A DNA stretch of 64,000 nucleotides from Prevotella melaninogenica (GCF_018127965.1 NZ_CP072350.1:1291282-1355281), one strand, 5' to 3'; counted from the first letter of the stretch, positions 18,610-28,541 are shown. The notes: generated from the sequence alone by a model not told the origin. A program made the numbers and translations.

Positions 18610-21600
18610 ATGGCAAAGAAATTCGCCGAGCACAAGGGACTTGACCTTGTTAGCACAAATCAGGAAGTATTGAAAGAGTGGGAGAAGAAAGATATCTTCC
18701 ACAAGAGTATTGATGAACGTGAGGGCGACCCACAGTTCATCTTCTTCGAGGGACCTCCATCAGCTAATGGACATCCTGGTATTCACCACGTATTGGCACG
18801 CGCAATTAAGGATACTTTCAACCGCTACAAGACAATGCAAGGTTTCCAAGTGCACCGCAAGGCGGGTTGGGATACTCATGGATTGCCTGTAGAGTTGGGT
18901 GTAGAAAAAGAGTTGGGTATCACGAAGAAAGATATCGACAACCACGCATCCGACAAATATATCTCAACAGAGGAATACAACCATAAGTGTCGTGAGAATG
19001 TAATGAAGTTTACTGCTGAGTGGAAGCAGTTGACAGAGGAGATGGGCTATTTCGTTGATATGGAGCATCCGTACATTACTTACGATAACAAATATATTGA
19101 GACACTGTGGTGGCTTCTCAAGCAACTCTATAACAAGGGTTTGCTGTATAAGGGCTATACCATTCAGCCTTATTCACCAGGTGCAGGTACGGGTTTGTCA
19201 AGTCATGAGTTGAACCAGCCTGGTTGCTATCGTGATGTAAAGGATACTACCGTCACAGCACAGTTTGCTATCCCTACAGAGGACTGGAAAGCATTGGCAG
19301 AAAAGGCTAATTTACCTAAGGAGACATGGGGTAAGCCTTGCTTTGTTGCATGGACAACCACACCTTGGACTTTGCCTTCAAATGTTGCACTTTGTGTTGG
19401 TCCAAAGATTGAATACGTTATTGTTGAGACCTATAACCCATACGATGCCGAGAAGTTGACACTCGTTATGGCTGCAAGTCGTGTAGCTGCCTATCTGAAG
19501 TCAGAAGGTGAGATTACCGATGGTGGCGAATTACCAGCCTACGATCGTGGTGACAAGTATGTTCCTTATCGTATCGTAGGTCGTGTGATGGGTACAGAAC
19601 TTGAAGGCTTACACTATCAGCAGTTGATGCCTTGGGTAAAGCCTGTTGAGCAGACAGGTGACTTTGCACCAAAGTTTGTGAACGACTATGCTGCAGCTCA
19701 CCCTGAGAAGGTGTTTACAAGCGAAGATGGTCGTGATAAGTTTGTGGAGATGGAGAGCGAGGCTTTCCGTATCATCCTTGGTGATTACGTCACTACAGAT
19801 GATGGTACAGGTATTGTACACATTGCTCCTACCTTCGGTGCGGACGATGCTAAGGTGGCAAAGGATGCTAACATCCCTGCTCTCTATCTGATTTCAAAGA
19901 AGGGACAGACTCGTCCTATGGTTGACCTGCAGGGTAAATACTTTACTATCGACGAGTTGGACCAGAACTTCGTTAAGGCTTGTGTAAACGAGAAAGCATA
20001 TGGTCACCACGCAGGCGACTATGTAAAGAACTCATACGACCCACGTTTCAACCCTGATGGCGTATGGGATAAGAAGGCTTCAGAGAAGGAAGAAGACCTG
20101 AACATCATTATCTGTATGGAGATGAAGCAGGAAGGTACAGCTTTCAATATTCAGAAGCACGTACACAACTATCCTCACTGCTGGCGTACAGACAAGCCTA
20201 TCCTCTACTACCCTCTCGATAGCTGGTTCATCAAGGACACTGCTAAGAAGGAGCGTATGGTAGAGCTGAACAAGACTATCCGTTGGCAACCAGAATCAAC
20301 AGGTACTGGTCGATTCGGCAACTGGCTTGAGAACTTGAATGACTGGAACCTCAGCCGTTCACGTTTCTGGGGAACCCCATTGCCTATCTGGCGTGATGAA
20401 AACCGTGGTGAGAAGTGTATTGGTTCTGTAGAGGAACTTTACAAAGAGATTGAAAAGTCTGTTGCTGCGGGTATCATGGAGAAGAATCCACTGAAAGAGG
20501 CGGGCTTCGTTGTTGGTGATTTCAGCCAAGAGAACTATGATAAGATTGATCTTCACCGTCCATACGTTGACGATATCGTCCTCGTAAATGATGAAGGAAA
20601 GCCAATGCATCGCGAATCAGACCTTATTGACGTTTGGTTTGATAGTGGTTCTATGCCATATGCGCAGCTCCATTATCCATTTGAGGGTGAGATTAATGCT
20701 GAAGGCTTGAAGGCTACGGGTAAGACTGAGGCTGAATATCGTGACCAGTTGGTACACTCATGCTATGAGGGTATAGCTGTTCCACCAGCATTCTTCCCTG
20801 CAGACTTCATTAACGAGGGTGTTGACCAGACTCGTGGTTGGTTCTTCACACTCCACGCAATAGCAACAATGGTGTTTGACTCAGTTGCCTTTAAGAACGT
20901 GATTTCAACAGGTCTTGTGCTCGATGCAAAGGGTAACAAAATGAGTAAGCACGTGGGTAACGTTACCAACCCATTTGAGATGATGAATAAGTATGGTGCT
21001 GACCCTGTACGTTTCTACATGATGACGAACAGTGAACCATGGGATAACTTGAAGTTCGACCCAGAAGGTGTTGACGAGTGTCGCCGTAAGTTCTTCGGTA
21101 CCTTATATAATACATATAGCTTCTTCGCACTTTATGCAAATGTTGATGGCTATGATGCTACAACATGTGAGGCTGTGAAGGCAGATGCACCAGAGATTGA
21201 CCGTTGGATTATCTCTAAACTCAACTCTCTCATCAAGGGTGTGACTGCTGAGTTAGAGGACTTCGACCCAACACGTGCAGGCCGTCTGATTGACTCATTC
21301 GTGAACAACGACCTCAGTAACTGGTACGTTCGTTTGAACCGTAAACGTTTCTGGGGTAAGGAAATGAGTGCTGACAAGAAGAGTGCATACGACACATTGT
21401 ACACTTGTTTGATGACCGTTGCACGTCTGTTGGCTCCATTTGCTCCATTCTATGCTGACCAACTCTATTCAGACTTAGGTGGTAACTCGGAAAGCATCCA
21501 CTTGGATCGCTGGCCAGTAGCAGAAGAGTCTGTTATTGATGCTGACCTTGAGGCACGCATGGATATGGCACAGCGCATCACATCAATGGTTCTCGCGCTG

Positions 21601-22275
21601 CGTCGTAAGGTGAATATTAAGGTACGCCAGCCATTAGCACAGATTATGGTTCCTGCAATCGATGCAACTCAGAAGAAACACATCGAAGCTGTTGCAGACC
21701 TTATCAAGCACGAGGTGAACGTTAAAGACCTTACTTTCGTTGAGGGTCAGGGCATCCTTGTTAAGAAAGTAAAGTGTAACTTCCGTGTCATGGGTAAGAA
21801 GTTCGGCAAGCTGATGAAGCAGGTGGCAGCCCGTATGGATGCTCTTTCACAGGAAGAGATTGCTGCATTGGAAGCTGCAGGCGAATTCAACTTCGAGTTA
21901 GAAGGACAGCCAATCAAGGTAGAGGCTGCAGATGTAGAAATCATCTCAGAAGATATCCCAGGCTGGTTGGTAAGCAACGAGGGTAACTTGACCGTTGCAC
22001 TTGAGGTTGAACTGACAGAAGAACTCCGTCGTGAGGGTATGGCACGTGAGTTAATCAATCGTATCCAGAACCTCCGTAAGGAGACTGGTCTTGAGATTAC
22101 TGACCGCATCTCTGTCGTTATTGAGCCACAAGCAGAGGCTGCAGCAGCTGTAGAGTCATTCGGCGAACTGATTAAAACACAGGTTCTCGCTAATGACATT
22201 ACACTTGCAGAGAACAATGGAGCAAATGTTGAGTTTGATGAATTCAACCTCCATATAGAAATCAAAAAGAACTAA
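18610..22275 (+). CDS. ileS: Isoleucyl-tRNA synthetase
   Basis: IleS charges tRNA-Ile with isoleucine in the cytoplasm and edits misactivated valine. The 1221-residue length suits the long, eukaryote-like IleS form found in Bacteroidetes. Class I signatures are present: the HIGH-type GHPGIHHV near residues 55-62 and KMSKH at 777-781. The editing domain (residues ~200-400) contains TTPWTLPSNVALCV and DDGTGIVHIAPTFG. The anticodon-binding domain with DLSNWYVRLNRKRFW follows. It heads a long forward gene group with lspA and peptidases. Confidence 0.97.
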   Translation: MAKKFAEHKGLDLVSTNQEVLKEWEKKDIFHKSIDEREGDPQFIFFEGPPSANGHPGIHHVLARAIKDTFNRYKTMQGFQVHRKAGWDTHGLPVELGVEKELGITKKDIDNHASDKYISTEEYNHKCRENVMKFTAEWKQLTEEMGYFVDMEHPYITYDNKYIETLWWLLKQLYNKGLLYKGYTIQPYSPGAGTGLSSHELNQPGCYRDVKDTTVTAQFAIPTEDWKALAEKANLPKETWGKPCFVAWTTTPWTLPSNVALCVGPKIEYVIVETYNPYDAEKLTLVMAASRVAAYLKSEGEITDGGELPAYDRGDKYVPYRIVGRVMGTELEGLHYQQLMPWVKPVEQTGDFAPKFVNDYAAAHPEKVFTSEDGRDKFVEMESEAFRIILGDYVTTDDGTGIVHIAPTFGADDAKVAKDANIPALYLISKKGQTRPMVDLQGKYFTIDELDQNFVKACVNEKAYGHHAGDYVKNSYDPRFNPDGVWDKKASEKEEDLNIIICMEMKQEGTAFNIQKHVHNYPHCWRTDKPILYYPLDSWFIKDTAKKERMVELNKTIRWQPESTGTGRFGNWLENLNDWNLSRSRFWGTPLPIWRDENRGEKCIGSVEELYKEIEKSVAAGIMEKNPLKEAGFVVGDFSQENYDKIDLHRPYVDDIVLVNDEGKPMHRESDLIDVWFDSGSMPYAQLHYPFEGEINAEGLKATGKTEAEYRDQLVHSCYEGIAVPPAFFPADFINEGVDQTRGWFFTLHAIATMVFDSVAFKNVISTGLVLDAKGNKMSKHVGNVTNPFEMMNKYGADPVRFYMMTNSEPWDNLKFDPEGVDECRRKFFGTLYNTYSFFALYANVDGYDATTCEAVKADAPEIDRWIISKLNSLIKGVTAELEDFDPTRAGRLIDSFVNNDLSNWYVRLNRKRFWGKEMSADKKSAYDTLYTCLMTVARLLAPFAPFYADQLYSDLGGNSESIHLDRWPVAEESVIDADLEARMDMAQRITSMVLALRRKVNIKVRQPLAQIMVPAIDATQKKHIEAVADLIKHEVNVKDLTFVEGQGILVKKVKCNFRVMGKKFGKLMKQVAARMDALSQEEIAALEAAGEFNFELEGQPIKVEAADVEIISEDIPGWLVSNEGNLTVALEVELTEELRREGMARELINRIQNLRKETGLEITDRISVVIEPQAEAAAAVESFGELIKTQVLANDITLAENNGANVEFDEFNLHIEIKKN

Positions 22276-22321
22276 ATGACATCGTTGGGGTGTACAAATC
22301 GTGCACCTTTAAGCCAGAAAC

Positions 22322-22353
22322 AATAGTGGACGTGTCTCGTACACGTCCCTATT
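22322..22353 (+). terminator. Hairpin after ileS (weak terminator or processing site)
   Basis: AATAGTGGACGTGT pairs with ACACGTCCCTATT with one bulge and loop CTCGT. No long T run follows, so readthrough into the DksA-like gene is possible. Confidence 0.4.
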
Positions 22354-22419
22354 ATCAGGCTTTCGACAACCTCAAAATATTATAAATTACTTTCATAACC
22401 TAATTCATTTTTTTACTTT

Positions 22420-22803
22420 ATGGAAACTAAGAAGCGTTATACCGATGAGGAACTCGAGGAGTTCCGCACGATAGTAAATGACAAGTTGGCGATAGCCAAA
22501 TCTGACTACGACGAGACGATGAAGATTCTGATGAACAAGAATACAAACGATGTTAATGACACATCACCAACGTATAAAGCGTTGGAAGAAGGCAGTTCAA
22601 ACCAGACTAAGGAAGAACTGGTACAGATGGCACAACGTCAGCAGAAGTTTATCCAAGCCCTCCAGGCTGCACTTGTCAGAATCAACAATAAGACTTACGG
22701 CATTGACCGTATCACTGGAGAGCTTATTCCAAAGGAGAGACTGCGCATAGTACCACATGCAACACTGAGCGTAGCATCCAAGATGGCAAATAAAAATCAC
22801 TAA
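22420..22803 (+). CDS. TraR/DksA-family protein lacking the zinc-finger cysteines
   Basis: This 127-residue protein has the DksA layout: an N-terminal coiled-coil hairpin (ELEEFRTIVNDKLAIAKSDYDETM ... QQKFIQALQAALVRI) and a C-terminal globular domain with NKTYGIDRITGELIPKERL. The family enters the RNA polymerase secondary channel and tunes initiation, often with ppGpp. Classical members have CxxC pairs around this region; here there are none (GID replaces GIC), as in cysteine-free relatives. Its stop overlaps the lspA ATG by one base, so the two are cotranscribed. Confidence 0.87.
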   Translation: METKKRYTDEELEEFRTIVNDKLAIAKSDYDETMKILMNKNTNDVNDTSPTYKALEEGSSNQTKEELVQMAQRQQKFIQALQAALVRINNKTYGIDRITGELIPKERLRIVPHATLSVASKMANKNH

Positions 22804-23480
22804 TGAGTAAACAGAAAAAACAAAGCTTGATAGCCACCTTGCTAATTATTCTATTGATTGTGATAGACCAGATTATCAAGGTTGTTGTCAAGCTTAATAT
22901 GAATTTAGGCGAATCTATCCATATCTTCGATTGGTTCCAAATACAATTTATCGAGAACAATGGTATGGCATGGGGTATGGAATTAGGAAGCAAACTCTTC
23001 CTTAGCATCTTCCGTATCGTTGCTATTGGCTTCCTTATTTGGTACATTTCTAATCGTATCAAACACGGAGCAAGAATGGCTTATATCGTTGTCTTGTCTA
23101 TGATAACTGCGGGTGCTGCGGGTAATATCTTTGATTCTCTCTTCTATGGTCAGCTCTTTACTGCCTCTACACCCTATTACATAGAAGGAGCCACACCAGC
23201 TACCCTCGTTTCGTGGGGAGAAGGCTATGCGCCTGTACTGATGGGTAAGGTGGTAGATATGTTCTATTTCCCACTCTTCCACGGCACATTCCCAGACTGG
23301 TTCCCACTCTGGGGTGGTGAGTCGTTCACCTTCTTCTCACCAATATTCAACTTTGCAGACTCCTGCATCTCTGTGGGTGTCATCACGATTATCCTTGCTT
23401 TTCGAAAGGATTTCAATGGTTGGGTACCAGCTAAAGACAAGAAGGTTGCTGATAAAGAAAACATTACTGATAATCAGTAG
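22803..23480 (+). CDS. lspA: Lipoprotein signal peptidase (signal peptidase II)
   Basis: LspA cleaves prolipoproteins at the lipobox Cys in the inner membrane. The 225-residue protein has four membrane segments and the two aspartate motifs AGNIFDS and FNFADSCISVGV, which supply the catalytic dyad. It is about 60 residues longer than the E. coli enzyme because of an insert before the last helix (TPATLVSWGEGYAPVLMGK), typical of Bacteroidetes. It overlaps the DksA-like gene by one base, and the DUF4296 lipoprotein gene starts 7 bases after its stop. The neighbour is thus one of its likely substrates. Confidence 0.94.
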   Translation: MSKQKKQSLIATLLIILLIVIDQIIKVVVKLNMNLGESIHIFDWFQIQFIENNGMAWGMELGSKLFLSIFRIVAIGFLIWYISNRIKHGARMAYIVVLSMITAGAAGNIFDSLFYGQLFTASTPYYIEGATPATLVSWGEGYAPVLMGKVVDMFYFPLFHGTFPDWFPLWGGESFTFFSPIFNFADSCISVGVITIILAFRKDFNGWVPAKDKKVADKENITDNQ

Positions 23481-23487
23481 ATAGATA

Positions 23488-24441
23488 ATGAGAAGTAAAT
23501 ATCTGGTTCGTTTCTTCGCCACTCTTTGTTGGTTACTGCTTGCATTCTTCGTTGTAAGCTGTAAACCTTCTATCCCTTCTGAGTATATCCAACCTTCAGA
23601 GATGGAGGATATGCTCTACGATTACCACCTCTCCATGGCAATAGCCAATCGTGAAGGCTATACAGATGTCAGGCAACAAGCTTTTAAACTCGCTGTGATG
23701 AAGAAGTATGACGTATCGGAAGAGAAGTTCGACAAGTCTCTTCAATACTACATGCGACATACCGAGAAGCTACATGACATCTATGTTGAACTCAGCAAAC
23801 GACTGGAAAGTGAGGCGCGTGCACAGGGTGCATCAGAGAGTGAGTTGGCTCAGTATGGTGATATTACTTCAAAGGGAGATACTACCGACATCTGGCGTGG
23901 TAACCGTACATTAATACTCTCTCCATATGCTCCAGTAGACCGTGAGTCCTTTGAAATGAAAGCAGACACAGCCTTCCACAAGGGCGACCGACTCCTCTTG
24001 AGTTTCGATTCACAGTTTATCATTCAAGATGGTATGCGTGATGCGATTATCATGATGGCTGTTACTTATTCAAATGATAGTATCGTCACACAATACCAGC
24101 ATATTACGTCAGACTCCTACAACACGATGACGATTGATGCTGGGGATTCTTTGCGCATCAAGAACATTCGTGGCTACTTCCTAATGTTGAAGGGACAACA
24201 GCCTACGACTACTTTCAAGATGCTTATCCTCAATAACATCCATCTTGTTCGTATGCATGTTCGAAAACAGGAGATAACACAACCAACTGATTCTTTGAAA
24301 GAGTCCGACCCAATCAGAACAATTGGTGGTGAACCTGTCAGTCCTCCAACAGACCCTAATCAGCCTGCAGGACCACCGACAAGAACACCTGCTGACGCAA
24401 TGAAGGAACGAGGAATACCTACCAAGCCCGATAAGTTATGA
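23488..24441 (+). CDS. DUF4296-domain lipoprotein
   Basis: The product is 317 residues. A signal segment ends in FFVVSC (lipobox Cys), followed by KPSIPSEYIQPSEMEDMLYDYHLSMAIA, the start of the DUF4296 domain. The mature part is helical and then beta-rich, and the C-terminal ~40 residues are Pro/Thr-rich (low complexity). DUF4296 proteins often lie next to lspA in Bacteroidetes; their function is unknown. It overlaps the next gene by 4 bases (ATGA), which supports translational coupling. Confidence 0.88.
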   Translation: MRSKYLVRFFATLCWLLLAFFVVSCKPSIPSEYIQPSEMEDMLYDYHLSMAIANREGYTDVRQQAFKLAVMKKYDVSEEKFDKSLQYYMRHTEKLHDIYVELSKRLESEARAQGASESELAQYGDITSKGDTTDIWRGNRTLILSPYAPVDRESFEMKADTAFHKGDRLLLSFDSQFIIQDGMRDAIIMMAVTYSNDSIVTQYQHITSDSYNTMTIDAGDSLRIKNIRGYFLMLKGQQPTTTFKMLILNNIHLVRMHVRKQEITQPTDSLKESDPIRTIGGEPVSPPTDPNQPAGPPTRTPADAMKERGIPTKPDKL

Positions 24442-24665
24442 CCGACAGGAAAAAGTCGATAAGACGTATCGGTGCTAACACCATTGAAACTTCGATGGGC
24501 GTTATAGAACAAGGAATTGTCGTTATTGAAGACGGCATTGTTTTCAAGTCCTATCCATTCACAGAGGAAGAACCGATGACGGAATGGACAACAGGTACTA
24601 TCACCATACGCCTCGACAGTGATGGTAAGCCCAGAGCCTACAAAGACAAGCAATTACTGAAATGA
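24438..24665 (+). CDS. Small conserved hypothetical protein (75 aa)
   Basis: It starts with an ATGA overlap on the DUF4296 gene, which makes it a believable gene despite its size. The sequence is soluble and beta-rich (IETSMGVIEQGIVVIEDGIVF, WTTGTITIRLD) with a basic tail. I recognise no domain. It probably belongs to the lspA-DUF4296 operon. Confidence 0.65.
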   Translation: MTDRKKSIRRIGANTIETSMGVIEQGIVVIEDGIVFKSYPFTEEEPMTEWTTGTITIRLDSDGKPRAYKDKQLLK

Positions 24666-24729
24666 TTCTGTAGTCTTACCACGAGGAAGACTGCAGACAC
24701 ACCTATAAAAAGAAAGAATCTGATAGCCA

Positions 24730-26367
24730 ATGAGCTTGTTATTAAATATTTTATTATCCATACTCCCTTTCGGTTCACCAGTTCACGTTCCAGTGCAATT
24801 GGCGGGCAACTTTGGAGAGCCTCGACCTAACCACTTCCACGGAGGTATTGATATCAAAACCGAACGTGAAGTAAATCTTGGCGTCTATTCTATTGCTGAT
24901 GGCTATATTTCAAGTGCCATCGTTGAGAAATATGGCTATGGTCGTGCTATCTTAGTCACCCATCCCAATGGATATACCAGTTGTTATGTCCACCTCAATC
25001 GCTTCACACCACAGATTGAAGCTGCCGTACGTAAATGGCAATACCAGCATCAACAGTTTGCTTGCGACGTTAAATTCCGACCAGGAGAGTTCCCTGTAAA
25101 GAAAGGGCAGTTCATCGCTCTTAGCGGTAATACAGGTTCATCACAAGGTCCACACATCCACTTAGAGATGCATAAGACTACAAATGGCAACCTTTACGAC
25201 CCACTCAATTTCTTAAAGGCTATCGTTAAAGACAAGACTGCTCCTGCTGTTTATTCATTTAAATCCTATCCTCAACCGGGAGAAGGAGTATTCCAACACA
25301 GTTCAGACTCACGTATCTTCACATTTGACAAAGGACATTTCCAAGCATGGGGAAAGGTAGGTTTTGGTGTAAGAGCCAGTGATCACATGGACTCTGTATA
25401 TAATAATTTTGGAGTAAGATACACACAGTTGTATTGTGATGGTAAATTGGTTTTCTCCTCTGATGTGAACAATATTCCTACAAGTTGTCACAGAATGGTT
25501 AATTCGTGGGGTGATTACGACCACTTCCTTTCTACAAAGATTTGGTTTATGAAGTCTTACATCGAACCCGGTAATACACTCCCTATCTTACATGCAGGAG
25601 CTAACAGGGGTATTATCAACTTCAACCAGCAACGTGACTACCATCTTCGTTACGTCATAAAAGATATCTTTGGCAATCAAACAATAAAGGAATTCACTGT
25701 GAGGGGCGAGCCAGAAGCTATTCCAACAGTTCATCTCCCAGACGGCACAAGTCCACTTTATTATGCCAAAGATAATAACTTTGAGGCTGAGGGAGTACGA
25801 CTGAACATCCAGAAGGGCTTACTTGCTAAGAACGGTTGGCTACAATTACGGCACGGCAATACAAGTAGTGCGCTGTCTATGGCTTATAGTTTCTCTAAAG
25901 CAGCATACCCACTCTTCAATTATGCAAAGATAAGTATTAAGCCAACTGGTATGATACATAATCCGAAGAAGTTATATGTTGCGATGCGTAACAGCTTGAA
26001 CGCTGACGCCCCAGCATCCTATTGCGGTGGAACATATGCGAATGGTTGGGTTACAGGGCGGATGCGCGAGTTAGCAAGCGCCTACTTCCTTGCTTACGAT
26101 GAGACCCCACCAACGATTACACAGTTGAATCTCAACCCACGTAACCTCTCCTTTAAGATAACTGACACAGGTAGCGGTTTACAAGGTTACAAGGCTTACC
26201 TCGATGGGCAGTTTATTCTGTTGCAGTTCGGAAAGAACAAAGAACTATTCTTTTGTAACCTCACAGACACCCCCGTTCACCCTGCTGGAAAGGAACGAAC
26301 GTTGAAGATTATCGCAACCGACAACCGCGACAATAAGAAAGAATATCTGACTAAAATAAAGTATTAA
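24730..26367 (+). CDS. M23-family metallopeptidase (LytM domain), exported
   Basis: The product is 545 residues with an N-terminal hydrophobic export segment. The LytM/M23 zinc site is visible: HFHGGID (HxxxD, residues 37-41) and, near residue 147, GPHIHLEMH (HxH). These peptidases cut peptidoglycan cross-bridges or serve as scaffolds; with an intact site this one is probably active. The ~350-residue C-terminal part is beta-rich and contains DIFGNQTIKEF and a YCGGTYANGWVTGRMRELASAYFLAYDETPP region that I cannot assign. It is 17 bases upstream of the C69 gene, so the two are likely cotranscribed. Confidence 0.9.
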   Translation: MSLLLNILLSILPFGSPVHVPVQLAGNFGEPRPNHFHGGIDIKTEREVNLGVYSIADGYISSAIVEKYGYGRAILVTHPNGYTSCYVHLNRFTPQIEAAVRKWQYQHQQFACDVKFRPGEFPVKKGQFIALSGNTGSSQGPHIHLEMHKTTNGNLYDPLNFLKAIVKDKTAPAVYSFKSYPQPGEGVFQHSSDSRIFTFDKGHFQAWGKVGFGVRASDHMDSVYNNFGVRYTQLYCDGKLVFSSDVNNIPTSCHRMVNSWGDYDHFLSTKIWFMKSYIEPGNTLPILHAGANRGIINFNQQRDYHLRYVIKDIFGNQTIKEFTVRGEPEAIPTVHLPDGTSPLYYAKDNNFEAEGVRLNIQKGLLAKNGWLQLRHGNTSSALSMAYSFSKAAYPLFNYAKISIKPTGMIHNPKKLYVAMRNSLNADAPASYCGGTYANGWVTGRMRELASAYFLAYDETPPTITQLNLNPRNLSFKITDTGSGLQGYKAYLDGQFILLQFGKNKELFFCNLTDTPVHPAGKERTLKIIATDNRDNKKEYLTKIKY

Positions 26368-26384
26368 CAATTAAATTGTAGAGT

Positions 26385-28022
26385 ATGAAGAAATCATTTG
26401 CAACACTATTCTTCCTTACAATGATTACGTATGCTAATGCGTGTACAAACCTCATTGCTACAAAGGGAGCAACAACAGACGGTTCTGTCTTTGTTACTTA
26501 CACCGCTGATGATTACGGCATGTTTACTAACCTATGTCATTACTCAGCAGGCACACACGCAAAAGGTGACCGCCGTGAGATTATTGACTATGACACTCAC
26601 GAGAGCCATGGCTTTATTCCAGAGGCTCCTGTAACATACAATGTCATTGGAAATATCAATGAGTATCAGGTAAGTATTGGTGAAACAACCTATGGCGGCC
26701 GTGAAGAAATGGTTGACAAGAGTGGTATTATCGATTATGGTTCATTGATGTATCTTGGCTTGCAACGCAGTAAAACTGCACGCGAGGCTATCAAAGTAAT
26801 GACCTCACTCGTTGAGACTTATGGTTATAACTCTGGTGGTGAGACATTCACTATTGCTGACCCTAACGAGGTATGGTTGCTCGAGATGCAGGGTTGTGGT
26901 GGCGACAAGAAGCAGAAGGTTGTGTGGGTTGCTGTCCGCATCCCTGATGGTATGATTTCTGCCCATGCTAACCAGAGCCGCATCGGTCAGTTCTCAACTT
27001 ACAATACAGAGGTCATTACTTCTAAGAACTGCATCAGCTTTGCACGTTCAAAGGACTGGTTCACAGGCAAAGATAAGGACTTCAACTGGAAGATGACCTA
27101 TGCAGCACCTGACTTCGGCGGCCGTCGTTGGTGCGATGCTCGTGTATGGAGCTATCTGAATCATTTCAAAGACATGTCACGTTGGTTGCCATGGGCGTTG
27201 GGTAAAGACCCTAACGCAGAGGACATGCCACTTTGGATTGCACCTGACAAGAAAGTCGACTTACCTAAGATGGAAGCTTGTATGCGCGACCACTATGAAG
27301 GCACTCCTCTGTCACTCGATAAGGATATAGCACAGGGAATCTGGGAATCTCCTTACCGCCCTACCCCACTAAAGTTTGAGGTAGATGGCAAGCAGTACTT
27401 CAACGAACGCCCTATCTCAACCCAGCAGACAGGTTTCTCTTACATAGCACAGCTCCGTTCATGGTTGCCACGTGAGATTGGTGGTGTCCTTTGGTTCGGT
27501 AACGATGATGGTAACATGGTTGCTTATGTGCCTATCTATTGCAGCAATACAGAGCGTGCAGAGTGCTTCAACACACCAGGAGCTGATGCAGTAACCTTCT
27601 CTGATAAGAATGCTTTCTGGGTATGCAACTGGGTTAGCAACATGGTTTACCCTCGCTACTCTCAGCTCTTCCCTGCATTGAAAGAGGTGCGCGACTCACT
27701 TGACAACGCTTTCCTCGCAGCACAAAAGGGTGTGGAGGCGAAGGCTGAAGCACTCTATGCCACTGACAAGGCTGCTGCAGTGAAGTATCTCAACGATTAC
27801 TCTGTTCAGAAGAGTAACGAAATGATTACACGTTGGCGTCAGTTGGCTATCCATCTGATTGTGAAGTTCAATGATATGGCTGTTAAGCCTGAGAAGGATG
27901 GCAAGTTCCTCCGCACTTCAACAGGTCTTGGCGAACATGTAAAACGTACGGGCTACAGCGACTACTTTAAGCGTGAACTGGTAAAACAGACTGGCGACAA
28001 GTTTGCTGTACCTAACAAGTAG
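26385..28022 (+). CDS. C69-family dipeptidase (N-terminal nucleophile hydrolase), secreted
   Basis: The product is 545 residues. The first 19 residues form a signal peptide (MITYANA), after which Cys20 in ACTNLIATKGAT is the expected N-terminal nucleophile exposed by processing. TTDGSVFVTYTADDYG and GETFTIADPNEVWLLEMQG are typical of the PepD/C69 family. These enzymes cleave dipeptides with broad specificity and are common in proteolytic Bacteroidetes. A strong terminator follows at 28086-28119, closing the operon that includes the M23 gene. Confidence 0.92.
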   Translation: MKKSFATLFFLTMITYANACTNLIATKGATTDGSVFVTYTADDYGMFTNLCHYSAGTHAKGDRREIIDYDTHESHGFIPEAPVTYNVIGNINEYQVSIGETTYGGREEMVDKSGIIDYGSLMYLGLQRSKTAREAIKVMTSLVETYGYNSGGETFTIADPNEVWLLEMQGCGGDKKQKVVWVAVRIPDGMISAHANQSRIGQFSTYNTEVITSKNCISFARSKDWFTGKDKDFNWKMTYAAPDFGGRRWCDARVWSYLNHFKDMSRWLPWALGKDPNAEDMPLWIAPDKKVDLPKMEACMRDHYEGTPLSLDKDIAQGIWESPYRPTPLKFEVDGKQYFNERPISTQQTGFSYIAQLRSWLPREIGGVLWFGNDDGNMVAYVPIYCSNTERAECFNTPGADAVTFSDKNAFWVCNWVSNMVYPRYSQLFPALKEVRDSLDNAFLAAQKGVEAKAEALYATDKAAAVKYLNDYSVQKSNEMITRWRQLAIHLIVKFNDMAVKPEKDGKFLRTSTGLGEHVKRTGYSDYFKRELVKQTGDKFAVPNK

Positions 28023-28085
28023 AACGTCTAAAAGATTCAAGTTTAGCTGGTAATCAGTTTAACATTCTAAACTTCAGACATTTAT

Positions 28086-28123
28086 AAAGAGGCTATATCC
28101 ATCGAGATATAGCCTCTTTGTTT
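28086..28123 (+). terminator. Rho-independent terminator after the C69 dipeptidase
   Basis: AAAGAGGCTATATC (28086-28099) and GATATAGCCTCTTT (28106-28119) form a perfect 14-bp stem, followed by GTTT. Confidence 0.85.
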
Positions 28124-28153
28124 ATCTGTAGAAGTAAGTTTTTCAAGATATAA

Positions 28154-28185
28154 CTTGCGTTATTCTTAATAAAAATATATATTTG
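28154..28185 (+). promoter_or_regulatory. Promoter for the 53-aa membrane ORF
   Basis: CTTG at 28154-28157, a 20-base spacer and TATATTTG at 28178-28185. The ORF starts 23 bases later. Confidence 0.55.
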
Positions 28186-28207
28186 CAAGAAAATAAACAT
28201 CAGATTA

Positions 28208-28369
28208 ATGGAACTAATACAAAGCTTATCTTTTATAATAGCACTCATTCTCATGCCGTTTTTATGCAGGAAACAGCCGTTTCCTATTAAACTGATCTAT
28301 ATCACCTGCATGACCTTGCTAACTCCGATATTCGGATATCCAGTCTATCGGTACATTATAACTCACTAA
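28208..28369 (+). CDS. Small two-helix membrane protein (53 aa)
   Basis: ATG at 28208, stop at 28367-28369. The product is almost entirely hydrophobic: FIIALILMPFLCRK, then a basic turn and LIYITCMTLLTPIFGYPVYRY. The good promoter just upstream and the helix-KR-turn-helix form make it more credible than a chance frame. It resembles small phospholipase-D-nuclease-N-like two-helix proteins in general form, but I do not assign it. Confidence 0.55.
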   Translation: MELIQSLSFIIALILMPFLCRKQPFPIKLIYITCMTLLTPIFGYPVYRYIITH

Positions 28370-28462
28370 GAGAAGGTTCTTTCTTTTATAGCAGTTTGTT
28401 TCTATATAAGGGAAAGTACTGCAATCTGGTAAAACTTAGCAACTCTTTTGCATCGTATTTAG

Positions 28463-28541
28463 TATGCGCACATGTGGTACTAAGGCTTAGCACGCTATGT
28501 GCGGAGTATCAACACGAAATGTGCGGAGGCTTAACACAATG
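28463..28541 (+). repeat. Tandem 22-bp palindromic repeat array, locus 3
   Basis: Units at 28463, 28485 and 28507 plus a partial one at 28529. Cores are GCGCACATGTGG, GCACGCTATGTGCGGAG and ACACGAAATGTGCGGAG. The rest of the gap 28370-28632 shows no gene. Confidence 0.8.
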
